The notes under the pieces: generated by a model
Database searches by the model: none
What the model saw: the letters and a program-made list of their open reading frames with translations, nothing else
What the model was told of the DNA's origin: nothing
Part shown: in pieces, positions 35,352-45,282 of the stretch
Numbering within the stretch: position 1 is the stretch's first letter
Layout of the letters: every line of letters starts with the position of its first letter
Made by a program: the position numbers and the translations under genes
From: Marinicella litoralis
GTDB taxonomy: Bacteria; Pseudomonadota; Gammaproteobacteria; Xanthomonadales; Marinicellaceae
Assembly (NCBI RefSeq): GCF_002591915.1
Contig: NZ_NIHB01000001.1
Coordinates: forward strand, 1,307,590-1,371,589
Direction: 5' to 3'
DNA: 64,000 nucleotides

Positions 35352-36186
35352 TGGGCGTATTGGTGTTGAATGGCCAGACCATGAAGACTTCAGTCAGTCG
35401 TTCAAAATGTGCATAAGGTTTGGCCACTGACGTTTGAAAGGTTCGATCTGGACTGACGGTGATTGATTCAATTTCAGCCACTTTCAAGCCACGTGGAAAT
35501 CGGTTGCCAAACCCTGAGGTTACCACCACGTCACCGATTTGGATGTCGGCACTGGTAGGCACTTCATTCAAAGATATGGACTCGCCATTGCCATAAGCTA
35601 TGGTTCTCATTCCAGTTCTTAAAATTTCAACAGGCAGGGCATGGGCCGTGTCAGTGATCAGGATGACATGTGAAAAATGTTGTCCCAGGACATCCACTTG
35701 ACCAATGACGCCTTCTAAATTCAGTACCGCTTGTCCGACGTGAATTCCTTGAGCCGTGCCTTGATCGATGATGATGTGTTGTTTCTTTTGATGTTGGTTG
35801 ATATTGGAAACAAAGGCAACACTGGTGGTCAATGGGCTGACCGTGGTGGCATTCAACATGTTTCTTAAACGTTCATTTTCCGCCGCCAGCGACACGTTTT
35901 GTTGGACTTTAAGCTGGGTATCAATCAACTGCTCTTTGAGTTGGGTGTTTTCTTCAATCAACTGTGCTTGTCGGGACAAGGCCACTTGAATGATTTGGTA
36001 CATGTCTTGTGGCCATTCAATGATTTTTATCAGTGGAATGGCCGCCAAGGACAGGGTGTTTCTGACAGGTTGTGCCAGTTGATGGTTTTTATCTGCAATC
36101 ATTAAGGACAGGCAGATAAACTCCAGTATCAAAAATTTAAACAGTGGTGACTTGGTTACTTTTTGATTGCTGGTAAGTGATTCCAT
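35344..36186 (-). CDS. mreC: Rod shape-determining protein MreC
   Basis: A 280-residue bitopic protein: a transmembrane segment near residues 18-33, a coiled coil (LIEENTQLKEQLIDTQLKVQ, about 73-92), then two beta-barrel domains with GVIGQVDVLGQHFSHVILIT and DVVVTSGFGNRFPRGLKVAE. MreC activates PBP2 and links it to MreB. The ATG at 36186 is used; an adjacent TTG is an unlikely start. Confidence 0.95.
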   Translation of the reverse strand: MESLTSNQKVTKSPLFKFLILEFICLSLMIADKNHQLAQPVRNTLSLAAIPLIKIIEWPQDMYQIIQVALSRQAQLIEENTQLKEQLIDTQLKVQQNVSLAAENERLRNMLNATTVSPLTTSVAFVSNINQHQKKQHIIIDQGTAQGIHVGQAVLNLEGVIGQVDVLGQHFSHVILITDTAHALPVEILRTGMRTIAYGNGESISLNEVPTSADIQIGDVVVTSGFGNRFPRGLKVAEIESITVSPDRTFQTSVAKPYAHFERLTEVFMVWPFNTNTPNE

Positions 36187-36213
36187 CAAAAATTAATTGT
36201 TAACTCAATGGCT

Positions 36214-37320
<1,107 letters not shown>

Positions 37321-37368
37321 CTATGTTGCAGGCCAATCTGCGAATTATATATGAATCCTACTAGTTAA

Positions 37369-37656
37369 ATGTCAATTAATCGTAAAGAATTAGAAGAAAT
37401 TGCTGCCTTGGCTCAGTTAAATATACCTGAGACGCAAGTCAGCCACATAACTGAGTCGTTGAACCAGGTAATGGCCATGATTGAGCACATCAATGATGCC
37501 AACACACTTGAGGTTACACCGATGGCTCACCCCAATGATGCTTGGCAATTGGTGCGCCAAGATGAGGTCACAGATTCATCACACAAAAATGAACTGTTGG
37601 CATTGGCAGCGCATGCCGATGAAGATCATTATTTGGTGCCAAAGGTGATCGAATGA
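37369..37656 (+). CDS. gatC: Asp/Glu-tRNA amidotransferase subunit C
   Basis: A 95-residue subunit with the GatC pattern: LEEIAALAQLNIPE, LNQVMAMIEHINDANT and TPMAHPND. It stabilises the GatA-GatB complex that converts misacylated Glu-tRNA(Gln) or Asp-tRNA(Asn). Overlaps gatA by 4 bases (ATGA). No clear Shine-Dalgarno is present. Confidence 0.95.
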   Translation: MSINRKELEEIAALAQLNIPETQVSHITESLNQVMAMIEHINDANTLEVTPMAHPNDAWQLVRQDEVTDSSHKNELLALAAHADEDHYLVPKVIE

Positions 37657-39101
37657 TTAACTTAAGTGTCAGAGCCATGTCAGCCATGCTGGAAAGCAAA
37701 CAAATCAGTGTGCAAGAATTGTGTGGGGTTTACAGTGACCGCACCCAAGCTTTTAATGCCGATACCAATGCTTTGATCACCATCCATGCTGAATTGAATG
37801 CGGCAGAGCTTTTACAAGCCCAAGCTTTATTGAAGCAAGGTGGGCATCCATTGGCTGGTATTCCTTTGGTACACAAGGATTTGTTTTGTACCCATGGCGT
37901 AAAAACCACCTGTGGCTCCAACATGTTGGCTGAGTTTGTACCACCCTACAATGCCACTGTGGTGCAAAAATTATCTGATCAGGGCATGGTTTCAATAGGT
38001 AAAGCCAATATGGATGAATTTGCCATGGGATCATCCAATGAACATTCTGCTTTTGGTTTGGTTTCTAATCCATGGGATTTAAGTCGAGTGCCTGGTGGCT
38101 CATCGGGTGGTTCAGCGGCGGCAGTGGCAGCGAGGATGGTGCCGATAGCCACAGGAACTGACACCGGTGGTTCAATCAGACAGCCCGCTGCCTTTTGTGG
38201 TATCACCGGGATCAAACCCAGTTATGGTCGGGTGTCTCGCTATGGCATGGTGGCTTTTGCTTCGTCACTAGACCAAGGTGGCGTCATGGCGCCCAGTGCA
38301 GATGATTGTGGTTTGGTGTTGTCAGCCATGTCTGGGCATGATCCATTGGATTCGACTTCAGCGCAACAACCTCAATTTGATTGGCAGAAACCCAAGACAC
38401 CGGACTCAAAGGGTTTAAAAGTTGGTGTGGTCAGTGCTTGGATTGAAGATTTGCAAGATGAAGGCATCAAACAAAGGACTTTGGAAGCCATTGCTCAGTT
38501 GCAGGCCAATGGGGCAGAGCTGGTGGAGATTGACTTGCCTCATGCTGATTTGGCGATATCGGCCTATTATGTTTTGGCGCCGGCAGAATGTTCTTCGAAT
38601 TTGTCTCGATTTGATGGTGTGCGTTTTGGTCACCAAACTGAACATGTCACAGATTTAGAATCATTGTATCGACAAAGTCGCAGTGAAGGTTTTGGCCAAG
38701 AAGTTCAAAAACGCATCATGATTGGAGCTTGGGCCTTGTCTTCAGGTTATTACGATGCTTATTATTTAAAAGCTCAGAAAGTCAGGCGACTGATCAGTGA
38801 TGACTTCAAGCAGGCATTTTCACAAGTTGATGTGATTGCTTGTCCAGTGTCACCCGAAGTGGCCTTTAAGCACGGTGATAAGTCAGAAGGTGTCAGCATG
38901 TACCAGGCTGATAAATTCACCATTCCGGCTTCGTTGGCCGGATTGCCTTGCTTGTCGATGCCGATTGGCTTTACCCAAGGGTTGCCAGTGGGTTTACAGT
39001 TGATTGGTAATTATTTTGCCGAACAATCCATTTTGAGTTTGGCCGATCAATACCAACAACAAACCAATTTCCACCTACAGTTTCCGGAGGCTTTCGCATG
39101 A
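37653..39101 (+). CDS. gatA: Asp/Glu-tRNA amidotransferase subunit A
   Basis: A 482-residue amidase-signature enzyme that releases ammonia from glutamine. Catalytic Lys75 (VHKDLF), Ser150 (PGGSSGGSA) and Ser174 (TGGSIRQPAA) are spaced as in known GatA. Overlaps gatB by 4 bases. Confidence 0.98.
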   Translation: MINLSVRAMSAMLESKQISVQELCGVYSDRTQAFNADTNALITIHAELNAAELLQAQALLKQGGHPLAGIPLVHKDLFCTHGVKTTCGSNMLAEFVPPYNATVVQKLSDQGMVSIGKANMDEFAMGSSNEHSAFGLVSNPWDLSRVPGGSSGGSAAAVAARMVPIATGTDTGGSIRQPAAFCGITGIKPSYGRVSRYGMVAFASSLDQGGVMAPSADDCGLVLSAMSGHDPLDSTSAQQPQFDWQKPKTPDSKGLKVGVVSAWIEDLQDEGIKQRTLEAIAQLQANGAELVEIDLPHADLAISAYYVLAPAECSSNLSRFDGVRFGHQTEHVTDLESLYRQSRSEGFGQEVQKRIMIGAWALSSGYYDAYYLKAQKVRRLISDDFKQAFSQVDVIACPVSPEVAFKHGDKSEGVSMYQADKFTIPASLAGLPCLSMPIGFTQGLPVGLQLIGNYFAEQSILSLADQYQQQTNFHLQFPEAFA

Positions 39102-40555
39102 GCCAAAGCACAAACAGTATCGACTGGGAAATGGTGATAGGTCTAGAAATCCATGTTCGCTTGGATACCATGAGCAAACTGTTTTCCGGCATGAAAGCCA
39201 GCTATGGTGCATCACCCAACAGTCAGGTCAGTTTTTTGGATGCCGGCTTGCCTGGCACTTTACCTGTGATTAATCACAAAGCCATCGAATATGCGTTGCG
39301 TTTCGGTCTTTCTGTTGATGCAGAAATTCCATCGGTTACTGTGTTTGCCAGAAAAAATTATTTCTATCCGGATTTACCCAAAGGTTACCAAATCAGTCAA
39401 ATGGACGATCCGATAGTTGGCAAAGGACATATTGTGATTAACACCGATGACGGTGAAAAAACGGTAGAAATCACCCGTGCCCACTTAGAAGAAGATGCGG
39501 GTAAATCGATTCATGATAAATACGACCAGTATTCAGCCATTGATTTGAACCGTGCCGGTACCCCTTTGATAGAAGTGGTTTCCGAACCACAAATGTCAAA
39601 TGCCAAAGAGGCAGTTGCTTATATGCGAGCGATATATACTCGAGTGACGCATTTAGGTATTTGTGATGGCAACCTGCAAGAAGGCTCATTCAGGTGTGAT
39701 GCCAATGTGTCCGTGCGGCCCAAAGGACAAACCACATTAGGTACGCGGGCTGAGATTAAAAATTTGAATTCGTTCAGGTTTATTGAAAAAGCCATTAATC
39801 ATGAAGCCAAACGCCAAATCAAAATATTGGAGTCTGGCGGCAGAATCGTTCAAGAGACTCGACTTTATGATGCGGAAAATGACCAAACAAGATCAATGCG
39901 CAGCAAAGAGAATGCCAACGATTACCGTTATTTCCCAGACCCAGACCAATTGCCCATTCAGATCACCACAGCGATGATTGACGCCCAACGGGCTCATTTA
40001 CCAGAGTTTCCTGAAGCAAAAATCAAACGTTATGTGGCCGATTTGGGTTTGAAATTGGAAGACGCCGACACCATTGCCAATGATCTGAACCTGTCTCGCT
40101 TTTATGAACAAAGCTTGGCACAATCAACAGCCGCAGCAGATTTCAATGCAAAATTTCTGCTGGGCGAATTCAATGCATTGTTAAACACACATGGCACTGC
40201 CATAGCAGAGAGTCGAATCAGTGCTGATCATTACGCCGGTTTACTCGATGAGTTGCATGCAGGCACCGTCTCGCGTAAAGTGGCCAAACAAATCTTGGAT
40301 GACATGTGGGAAAGTGGCCAAGATGCCAAGGGAATCATTGCCGATCAAGGCTTGGGTCAAATATCAGATTCATCTGAGTTGACAGTGTTGATTGACCAAT
40401 TGATTAAAGATCACCCAGAACAAGTTGCCAGCTACCGCAGTGGCAATGAAAAAATGTTCAACTTTTTTGTTGGGCAAATCATGAAACAAACCAAAGGACA
40501 GGCCAACCCTGTGCAAACCAAACAAATTTTAGAGGATAAATTAAACAATGAGTAG
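39098..40555 (+). CDS. gatB: Asp/Glu-tRNA amidotransferase subunit B
   Basis: A 485-residue subunit with GLEIHVRLDTMSKLFSG (residues 14-30), GLPGTLPVIN, KNYFYPDLPKGYQISQ (about 87-102) and FRCDANVSVRPKGQ, plus a C-terminal YqeY-like tail that binds tRNA. It phosphorylates and amidates the misacylated tRNA. The gatCAB set implies that Gln-tRNA, Asn-tRNA or both are made indirectly here. Overlaps the PfkB gene by 8 bases. Confidence 0.98.
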   Translation: MSQSTNSIDWEMVIGLEIHVRLDTMSKLFSGMKASYGASPNSQVSFLDAGLPGTLPVINHKAIEYALRFGLSVDAEIPSVTVFARKNYFYPDLPKGYQISQMDDPIVGKGHIVINTDDGEKTVEITRAHLEEDAGKSIHDKYDQYSAIDLNRAGTPLIEVVSEPQMSNAKEAVAYMRAIYTRVTHLGICDGNLQEGSFRCDANVSVRPKGQTTLGTRAEIKNLNSFRFIEKAINHEAKRQIKILESGGRIVQETRLYDAENDQTRSMRSKENANDYRYFPDPDQLPIQITTAMIDAQRAHLPEFPEAKIKRYVADLGLKLEDADTIANDLNLSRFYEQSLAQSTAAADFNAKFLLGEFNALLNTHGTAIAESRISADHYAGLLDELHAGTVSRKVAKQILDDMWESGQDAKGIIADQGLGQISDSSELTVLIDQLIKDHPEQVASYRSGNEKMFNFFVGQIMKQTKGQANPVQTKQILEDKLNNE

Positions 40556-41483
40556 AGCACTAATCTGTGGGTCTTTGGCCTTTGATAACATCATGGTATT
40601 TGAAGATGAATTTGCCAATCACATATTGCCAGATCAAATACATAAACTGAACATTTCTTTTATGGTTCCTACCTTGAGTCGAGTTTTTGGTGGCGTGGCA
40701 GGGAACATTGCATATAACCTCAAAATGATTGGTGGTAAACCCGTACCCATGGGTGTGGTTGGTAGTGATTTTGATGTTTACGGTCAGCGATTGAAAAGCT
40801 TGGGTATTTCATTGGAAGCGGTGAAAACCAAAGAAGGGCATTTTACGCCTCAGGCTTACATCACCACTGATTTAAAAAACAATCAAATCACGGCATTCCA
40901 TCCTGGAGCAATGAATTTTTCACATGAAAACCATGTCAAAGATTATGAGAACATAGACATCGGTATTGTGGGTCCAGATGGCCGTGATGGCATGATTCAA
41001 CATGCGCAAGAGTTTGCCGATTCAGGCATTCCATTTATTTTTGACCCAGGTCAAGCCATGCCTTTGTTTGATGGAGACGACCTGAAACAATTTATAGAAC
41101 AGGCCACGTGGATGGCTGTGAATGATTATGAATATGAACTGGTTCATGATCGAACAGGTATGGATGCTCGAGCCATTGCGGCTCAATTGGATGCTTTGAT
41201 TGTGACCCGTGGTGAGAAAGGATCCGAAATTTATGCCGATGGCACCATGTACCACATCCCAGTGGTTAAAGCCAATAAAGTGGTCGATCCAACGGGTTGT
41301 GGCGATGCTTATCGCGCCGGCTTGTTGTATGGTTTGACCAATGAGTTGGATTACCAAACCACAGGGCGCATTGCCAGTTTGTTGGGCAGCATCAAAATTG
41401 CCAGCGCAGGTACGCAGAATCACTACATTTCAAAAAAGGATTTCCGTCAAAGATTCAACGAAGAGTTTGGTTATAATTTCTGA
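40548..41483 (+). CDS. PfkB-family carbohydrate or nucleoside kinase
   Basis: A 311-residue kinase. FGGVAGNIAYNLKMIGG (about 47-63) is the substrate-binding GG motif and DPTGCGDAYRAGLLYG (about 246-261) is the PfkB signature with the catalytic Asp and anion hole. The short size and the SFMVP near residue 38 resemble adenosine kinase-like members, but ribokinase-type sugar specificity cannot be excluded. It overlaps gatB, so it is read from the gatCAB promoter, and is followed by a terminator. Confidence 0.9.
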   Translation: MSRALICGSLAFDNIMVFEDEFANHILPDQIHKLNISFMVPTLSRVFGGVAGNIAYNLKMIGGKPVPMGVVGSDFDVYGQRLKSLGISLEAVKTKEGHFTPQAYITTDLKNNQITAFHPGAMNFSHENHVKDYENIDIGIVGPDGRDGMIQHAQEFADSGIPFIFDPGQAMPLFDGDDLKQFIEQATWMAVNDYEYELVHDRTGMDARAIAAQLDALIVTRGEKGSEIYADGTMYHIPVVKANKVVDPTGCGDAYRAGLLYGLTNELDYQTTGRIASLLGSIKIASAGTQNHYISKKDFRQRFNEEFGYNF

Positions 41484-41507
41484 CTGAGTTTATCATTCAG
41501 ATTCAAA

Positions 41508-41540
41508 GCCTTGGCACTGTTGTGGTCAGGGCTTTTTTTA
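41508..41540 (+). terminator. Rho-independent terminator of gatCAB-pfkB
   Basis: AAAGCC...GGCTTT forms a long, slightly imperfect stem (arms about 41509-41522 and 41525-41535) with a T7 run at 41533-41539. It overlaps the end of a small minus-strand gene, so it may serve both strands. Confidence 0.75.
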
Positions 41541-41714
41541 TGGCTTGGGCTTGAGGCTTGTCTTGCTTTTTGTTTTGGCTTTGATCAGGCAATTTTTCGA
41601 TGGGAAGAACTGCAGGTCATCGGCCTCATCTGATGTTTGACCCACCAATAAATCCAACTGAAACTCAGTGGGCTTGAATGGGATTTCTGCTTGTTTGGAA
41701 TCTTTTGATTTCAT
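41538..41714 (-). CDS. Possible 58-residue small protein, leaderless
   Basis: An ATG-started frame in the 386-base gap between the PfkB and rppH genes. It encodes 58 residues: an acidic middle (VGQTSDEADDLQFFPS) and a basic tail of repeated Lys (IKAKTKSKTSLKPKP). There is no Shine-Dalgarno, but TATAAT lies 6 bases before the ATG, as in leaderless messages; the -35 is weak. It ends in the PfkB terminator. No family recognised; a real small protein is possible but unproven. The rest of the gap (41715-41869) has no other feature. Confidence 0.4.
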   Translation of the reverse strand: MKSKDSKQAEIPFKPTEFQLDLLVGQTSDEADDLQFFPSKNCLIKAKTKSKTSLKPKP

Positions 41715-41869
41715 GCTGGAATTATATCAATGACTTGAACGGTTCGAAAAGTAAAATTTTTTGGCGTTAGCGGTATTTTGATGGAACATAGGAATCAAGA
41801 TAGCTAAATATCTTGCTCAAATTTCATTTTTTTGAAACAATGGTGGCAGTTTAAAAATTTTATATCATC

Positions 41870-42346
41870 ATGATTGATCGAGATGGTTTTAGGCCCAATG
41901 TGGGCATCATCTTGCTCGACAATGCAGGTCAAGTGTTTTGGGCCAAGCGAACCAGAGGCAATGGTTGGCAGTTTCCACAAGGGGGTATCAATACCGATGA
42001 ATCCCCGGAAGAGGCCATGTTTAGAGAGTTATATGAAGAAGTGGGGTTGAAACCTCACCATGTGGATGTTTTGGGATCGACCCCCGGTTGGTTAAAATAC
42101 CAGTTACCTAAAAAATTCCACAAACGCGACTCTGACCCGTCATTTGTAGGGCAAAAACAAGTGTATTACTTGCTTAAGTTGCTAGAAGACGAATCCAAAG
42201 TGGACTTCAACACAACTCAAAAGCCAGAATTTGAAGATTATCGCTGGGTTAATTTCTGGTATCCGGCTGAAAATGTCATCCACTTCAAAAAAGGGGTCTA
42301 TAAACGTGCCCTGAAACATTTGGAATTCCTGACCAAACAAATATGA
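41870..42346 (+). CDS. rppH: RNA pyrophosphohydrolase
   Basis: A 158-residue Nudix hydrolase that removes the 5' pyrophosphate from mRNA to begin its decay. The Nudix box is GGINTDESPEEAMFRELYEE followed by VGL (about residues 38-60), and the N-terminal MIDRDGFRPNVGIILLDN plus the W-x-P-Q-G segment are RppH-type. It shares an ATGA overlap with the next gene. Confidence 0.95.
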   Translation: MIDRDGFRPNVGIILLDNAGQVFWAKRTRGNGWQFPQGGINTDESPEEAMFRELYEEVGLKPHHVDVLGSTPGWLKYQLPKKFHKRDSDPSFVGQKQVYYLLKLLEDESKVDFNTTQKPEFEDYRWVNFWYPAENVIHFKKGVYKRALKHLEFLTKQI

Positions 42347-43227
42347 GTATTGCGGTCATCATCACTGACCGCAATACCGATGAATTGTGTACACAATTGG
42401 CTGCACAGTTACCACATGTAAAAATCCAACAGTGGCCTGATATTCCCGATCCAGAGTCGGTTCAATTGGCGGTGCTGTGGAATCACCCTGAAGGCATTAC
42501 CCAACCCATGCGTCACTTAAAAATGGTGGTTTCAATGGGAGCTGGGATGGACCACATTGATGCCGATCCATTCTTGGCTGCTGATGTCATTCGCCAAAGG
42601 ATTGTGACCTTGGCCTTGAAGCAAAATATGGCTCAATATGTGTTACAACCCATATTGGCAGTACACAGGCAGCACAAAGCCTACCAGGTCCAACAGGCTA
42701 AGCAACAATGGCAGGTTTTAGAAACTGCAGAAAAAACCCCGCTCATCGGTTTTTTGGGTTTGGGTGAATTGGGTCAGTTTTTGGCTGACCAATGTGCAGC
42801 ATTGGGGTTTGCAACGATGGCCTGGACCCGTTCTCAAAATAACCGAAACCACCGATGTTTTCATGGTGATTTGGGGTTACAACAAGTTTGTAGTGCCAGT
42901 GATTTTTTGGTGGTTTTGTTGCCGTTAACCACAGCAACCCATGGCATCATAAATTTAAAAACATTGTCTTGGTGCAAACCAACGGCCCGTTTAATCAATG
43001 TGGCTCGCGGTGGTCATGTTATTGAGCCTGAATTGATAACAGCCTTGGATAAAGGCCTGATCAATCATGCTGTGTTGGATGTTTTTCAACAAGAACCACT
43101 GCCACCCAAGCATCCATTTTGGACCCACCCCAAAATCACCATAACACCTCACAGTTCAGCCCGTTCTGATGTCAAGCAAACCGCAGAACACATTGTGGCT
43201 TATTACCAGCAAATCCAGGCTTATTGA
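42343..43227 (+). CDS. GhrA-like 2-hydroxyacid dehydrogenase
   Basis: A 294-residue NAD(P)-dependent oxidoreductase. IGFLGLGELGQFLADQCAAL (about 133-152) is the dinucleotide-binding GxGxxG, NVARGGHVIE (about 225-234) carries the catalytic Arg, DVFQQEPLP the Glu region and PHSSA the His. Layout matches glyoxylate/hydroxypyruvate reductase A. Overlaps rppH by 4 bases (ATGA), so cotranscribed. Substrate is by analogy. Confidence 0.88.
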   Translation: MSIAVIITDRNTDELCTQLAAQLPHVKIQQWPDIPDPESVQLAVLWNHPEGITQPMRHLKMVVSMGAGMDHIDADPFLAADVIRQRIVTLALKQNMAQYVLQPILAVHRQHKAYQVQQAKQQWQVLETAEKTPLIGFLGLGELGQFLADQCAALGFATMAWTRSQNNRNHRCFHGDLGLQQVCSASDFLVVLLPLTTATHGIINLKTLSWCKPTARLINVARGGHVIEPELITALDKGLINHAVLDVFQQEPLPPKHPFWTHPKITITPHSSARSDVKQTAEHIVAYYQQIQAY

Positions 43228-43328
43228 CCAACAGGTCATTGCCTGAACCAATTAATCAAAAAATAATGTCCTCTCTACCCTGAAAACCTCGTAAAGCCAA
43301 GTAACGTTCAATTATTTAGGAAAAAGTG

Positions 43329-45182
43329 ATGAGGAATTTAATTGTATTTATTTGTTTACTGTTGGGCTTGTCTGAAGTCAGTTATGCTGGCAATAATTAT
43401 GTGGTCGTGGGGCCTGCCAGTGATCCTGATTGCGATTTCAGTACGATTCAAGCTGCCATCAATGGCATTGCCCAAACACAAGGCTCGATTTTAGTTTCTT
43501 CTGAGAATGGCGCCGCTTCATACAATGAAAACATAGTGATTGATGGCAAAGCTTTGGTAATCAGAGGTGGGTATGCCAGTTGTACAAATGCGCAGAACGA
43601 TCTATATATTCAAGGTGATCCAAATACTTATGTTGATGGTGGTGGCAATGGCCCTACCTTCAAGCTATTCAATGATGCTCGGGTAGACTTGTATAATTTT
43701 GAAATCACCGGAGGTAATGGTTCTTTGGGTGGTGGAATTGAATCCATCAATTCAATCATCAGAGTCTTGCGCTCAGAAGTTCACAGCAATTCGGGCGGTT
43801 ATGGTGGTGGCATTTATGTTCATCATGACAACATCCCAAGTGCTGGGTCAACATTTGAAGTCAGAGATTCTGTGGTGGCCGGCAACAACGCTGTATTTGC
43901 CGGAGGTGGGGTCTATTGCAGCAATGGTCGTGGTTTGATTGATGAAAACTCCGGCATTTCTGCCAACCAAGCCAGCGGAGTCAATGGGGACGGTGGCGGC
44001 ATGTTTTTGTCTTTTTGTGACATCGATTTTTATGGTGGTACCACCAAAGCTGCGTTCCCATCTGACTGGAGCAGTTACAATGGCATCAAACAAAATTCAG
44101 CCAACCGCAATGGTGGTGGTATTTTCGCGGTTTCTTCCCTGGTTAATTTATTTGGCGCTGAACATGACTTTGGACAATTGGGCATTTATGGTACGAACAG
44201 CACACCGATGAATATACAAGACAATGTAGCGGATGCTGACAATGACTTGAACGGTTCTGGTGGTGGGATTTACTTGTTGGGCCAAATGCTGTCACCGGCC
44301 AGTGTCATCATTGAGAACGGCTTGATTGAGAACAACCGAGCCTATAACGGGGGCGTGATTTACCAAGGTTTTAATTCAATCGCAAAGATATGGAATTTCG
44401 TCAACGTCACTGATAATAACCCCTGTTGGAGTGAGGAATGCAGTGTGATCAAAAACAACACAGCCACCAATTCAGGCGGTGTTATTCATGCCGAAGGTGG
44501 CAGCAGCTTATCAATCAGACAAAGCCACCTTTCAGATAACAGGGCAGATTATGGTTCTGTGATTTCATTGGATGGTACGCTTGGTGAAATCAATGCCAGC
44601 TTAAGTCAAAATTTAATCGTTCACAATGGACGAGATGGTGTTGGTGAATACAGTGATTTAAGCAGCTTTAATTTATACAACAATTCGGCTGTCATTGAAC
44701 AAATTCAAACCAATATAACCATGAGTCACAATACCATAGCTGATAACCACAACACCCAAGGTGTCATTGTAACCAATGGTGTACATATCAATTTAGGGGT
44801 GTTCAGCAGTATTTTGAGCGATCATGACACACCGAAAATAGGCGACTTCTTTAGTATTGCCAGTGACTATGACTTTGATTGTGTCAACACCAACAATTCA
44901 AGTTCATTAGACAGTGCCTATACCACTCGGACTCGAATGGATTCTAGCTTTCCAGGTTTTGTGTCAAGAAATTACGACTATCGTATAAAACAAGCCGCGG
45001 CTACTGAAGATTTTTGTGATGACAGTTTATTACCTATGGGTGAGCCGACCAGAGACCTTGAAAACAAGTATCGACCACATGATAATCTGAATTACATTGA
45101 CTTATATGGCAGCTGGGATTTGGGTGCTTATGAAGTCATTGAAGCCAGTGATGTGATTTTTATCGATAAATTTGATTGGTAA
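43329..45182 (+). CDS. Exported parallel beta-helix protein
   Basis: A 617-residue protein. The ATG at 43329 follows AGGA and gives a signal peptide (MRNLIVFICLLLGLSEVSYA). A right-handed beta-helix follows, with turns marked by GGGIYVHHDN, GGGVYCSNG, GGGMFLSFC, GGGIFAVSS, GGGIYLLGQ and GGVIHAEGG, a polymorphic-outer-membrane-like pattern. The C-terminus DVIFIDKFDW carries the shared IFxxxF tail. Likely secreted or displayed at the surface. A terminator follows at 45207-45232, so the LRR gene has separate initiation. Confidence 0.8.
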   Translation: MRNLIVFICLLLGLSEVSYAGNNYVVVGPASDPDCDFSTIQAAINGIAQTQGSILVSSENGAASYNENIVIDGKALVIRGGYASCTNAQNDLYIQGDPNTYVDGGGNGPTFKLFNDARVDLYNFEITGGNGSLGGGIESINSIIRVLRSEVHSNSGGYGGGIYVHHDNIPSAGSTFEVRDSVVAGNNAVFAGGGVYCSNGRGLIDENSGISANQASGVNGDGGGMFLSFCDIDFYGGTTKAAFPSDWSSYNGIKQNSANRNGGGIFAVSSLVNLFGAEHDFGQLGIYGTNSTPMNIQDNVADADNDLNGSGGGIYLLGQMLSPASVIIENGLIENNRAYNGGVIYQGFNSIAKIWNFVNVTDNNPCWSEECSVIKNNTATNSGGVIHAEGGSSLSIRQSHLSDNRADYGSVISLDGTLGEINASLSQNLIVHNGRDGVGEYSDLSSFNLYNNSAVIEQIQTNITMSHNTIADNHNTQGVIVTNGVHINLGVFSSILSDHDTPKIGDFFSIASDYDFDCVNTNNSSSLDSAYTTRTRMDSSFPGFVSRNYDYRIKQAAATEDFCDDSLLPMGEPTRDLENKYRPHDNLNYIDLYGSWDLGAYEVIEASDVIFIDKFDW

Positions 45183-45206
45183 TTAACTGCTGGTTTTAGC
45201 TTTACA

Positions 45207-45232
45207 GCCGCCGCTGTTCAGAGGCGGTTTTT
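45207..45232 (+). terminator. Rho-independent terminator
   Basis: GCCGCC pairs with GGCGGT-type arms (CCGCC at 45208-45212, GGCGG at 45223-45227, 10-base loop), followed by a T-run (45228-45232). It ends the beta-helix gene. Confidence 0.75.
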
Positions 45233-45282
45233 ACTGATGAAAACAGCCGAGAAGCTTTATTGTTGAACCTGTTTCATTGATA

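Noticed and set aside
42343-43227. GhrA-like gene as D-3-phosphoglycerate dehydrogenase
   Set aside because: It is short, lacks the ACT-type regulatory domain and fits the GhrA layout better.
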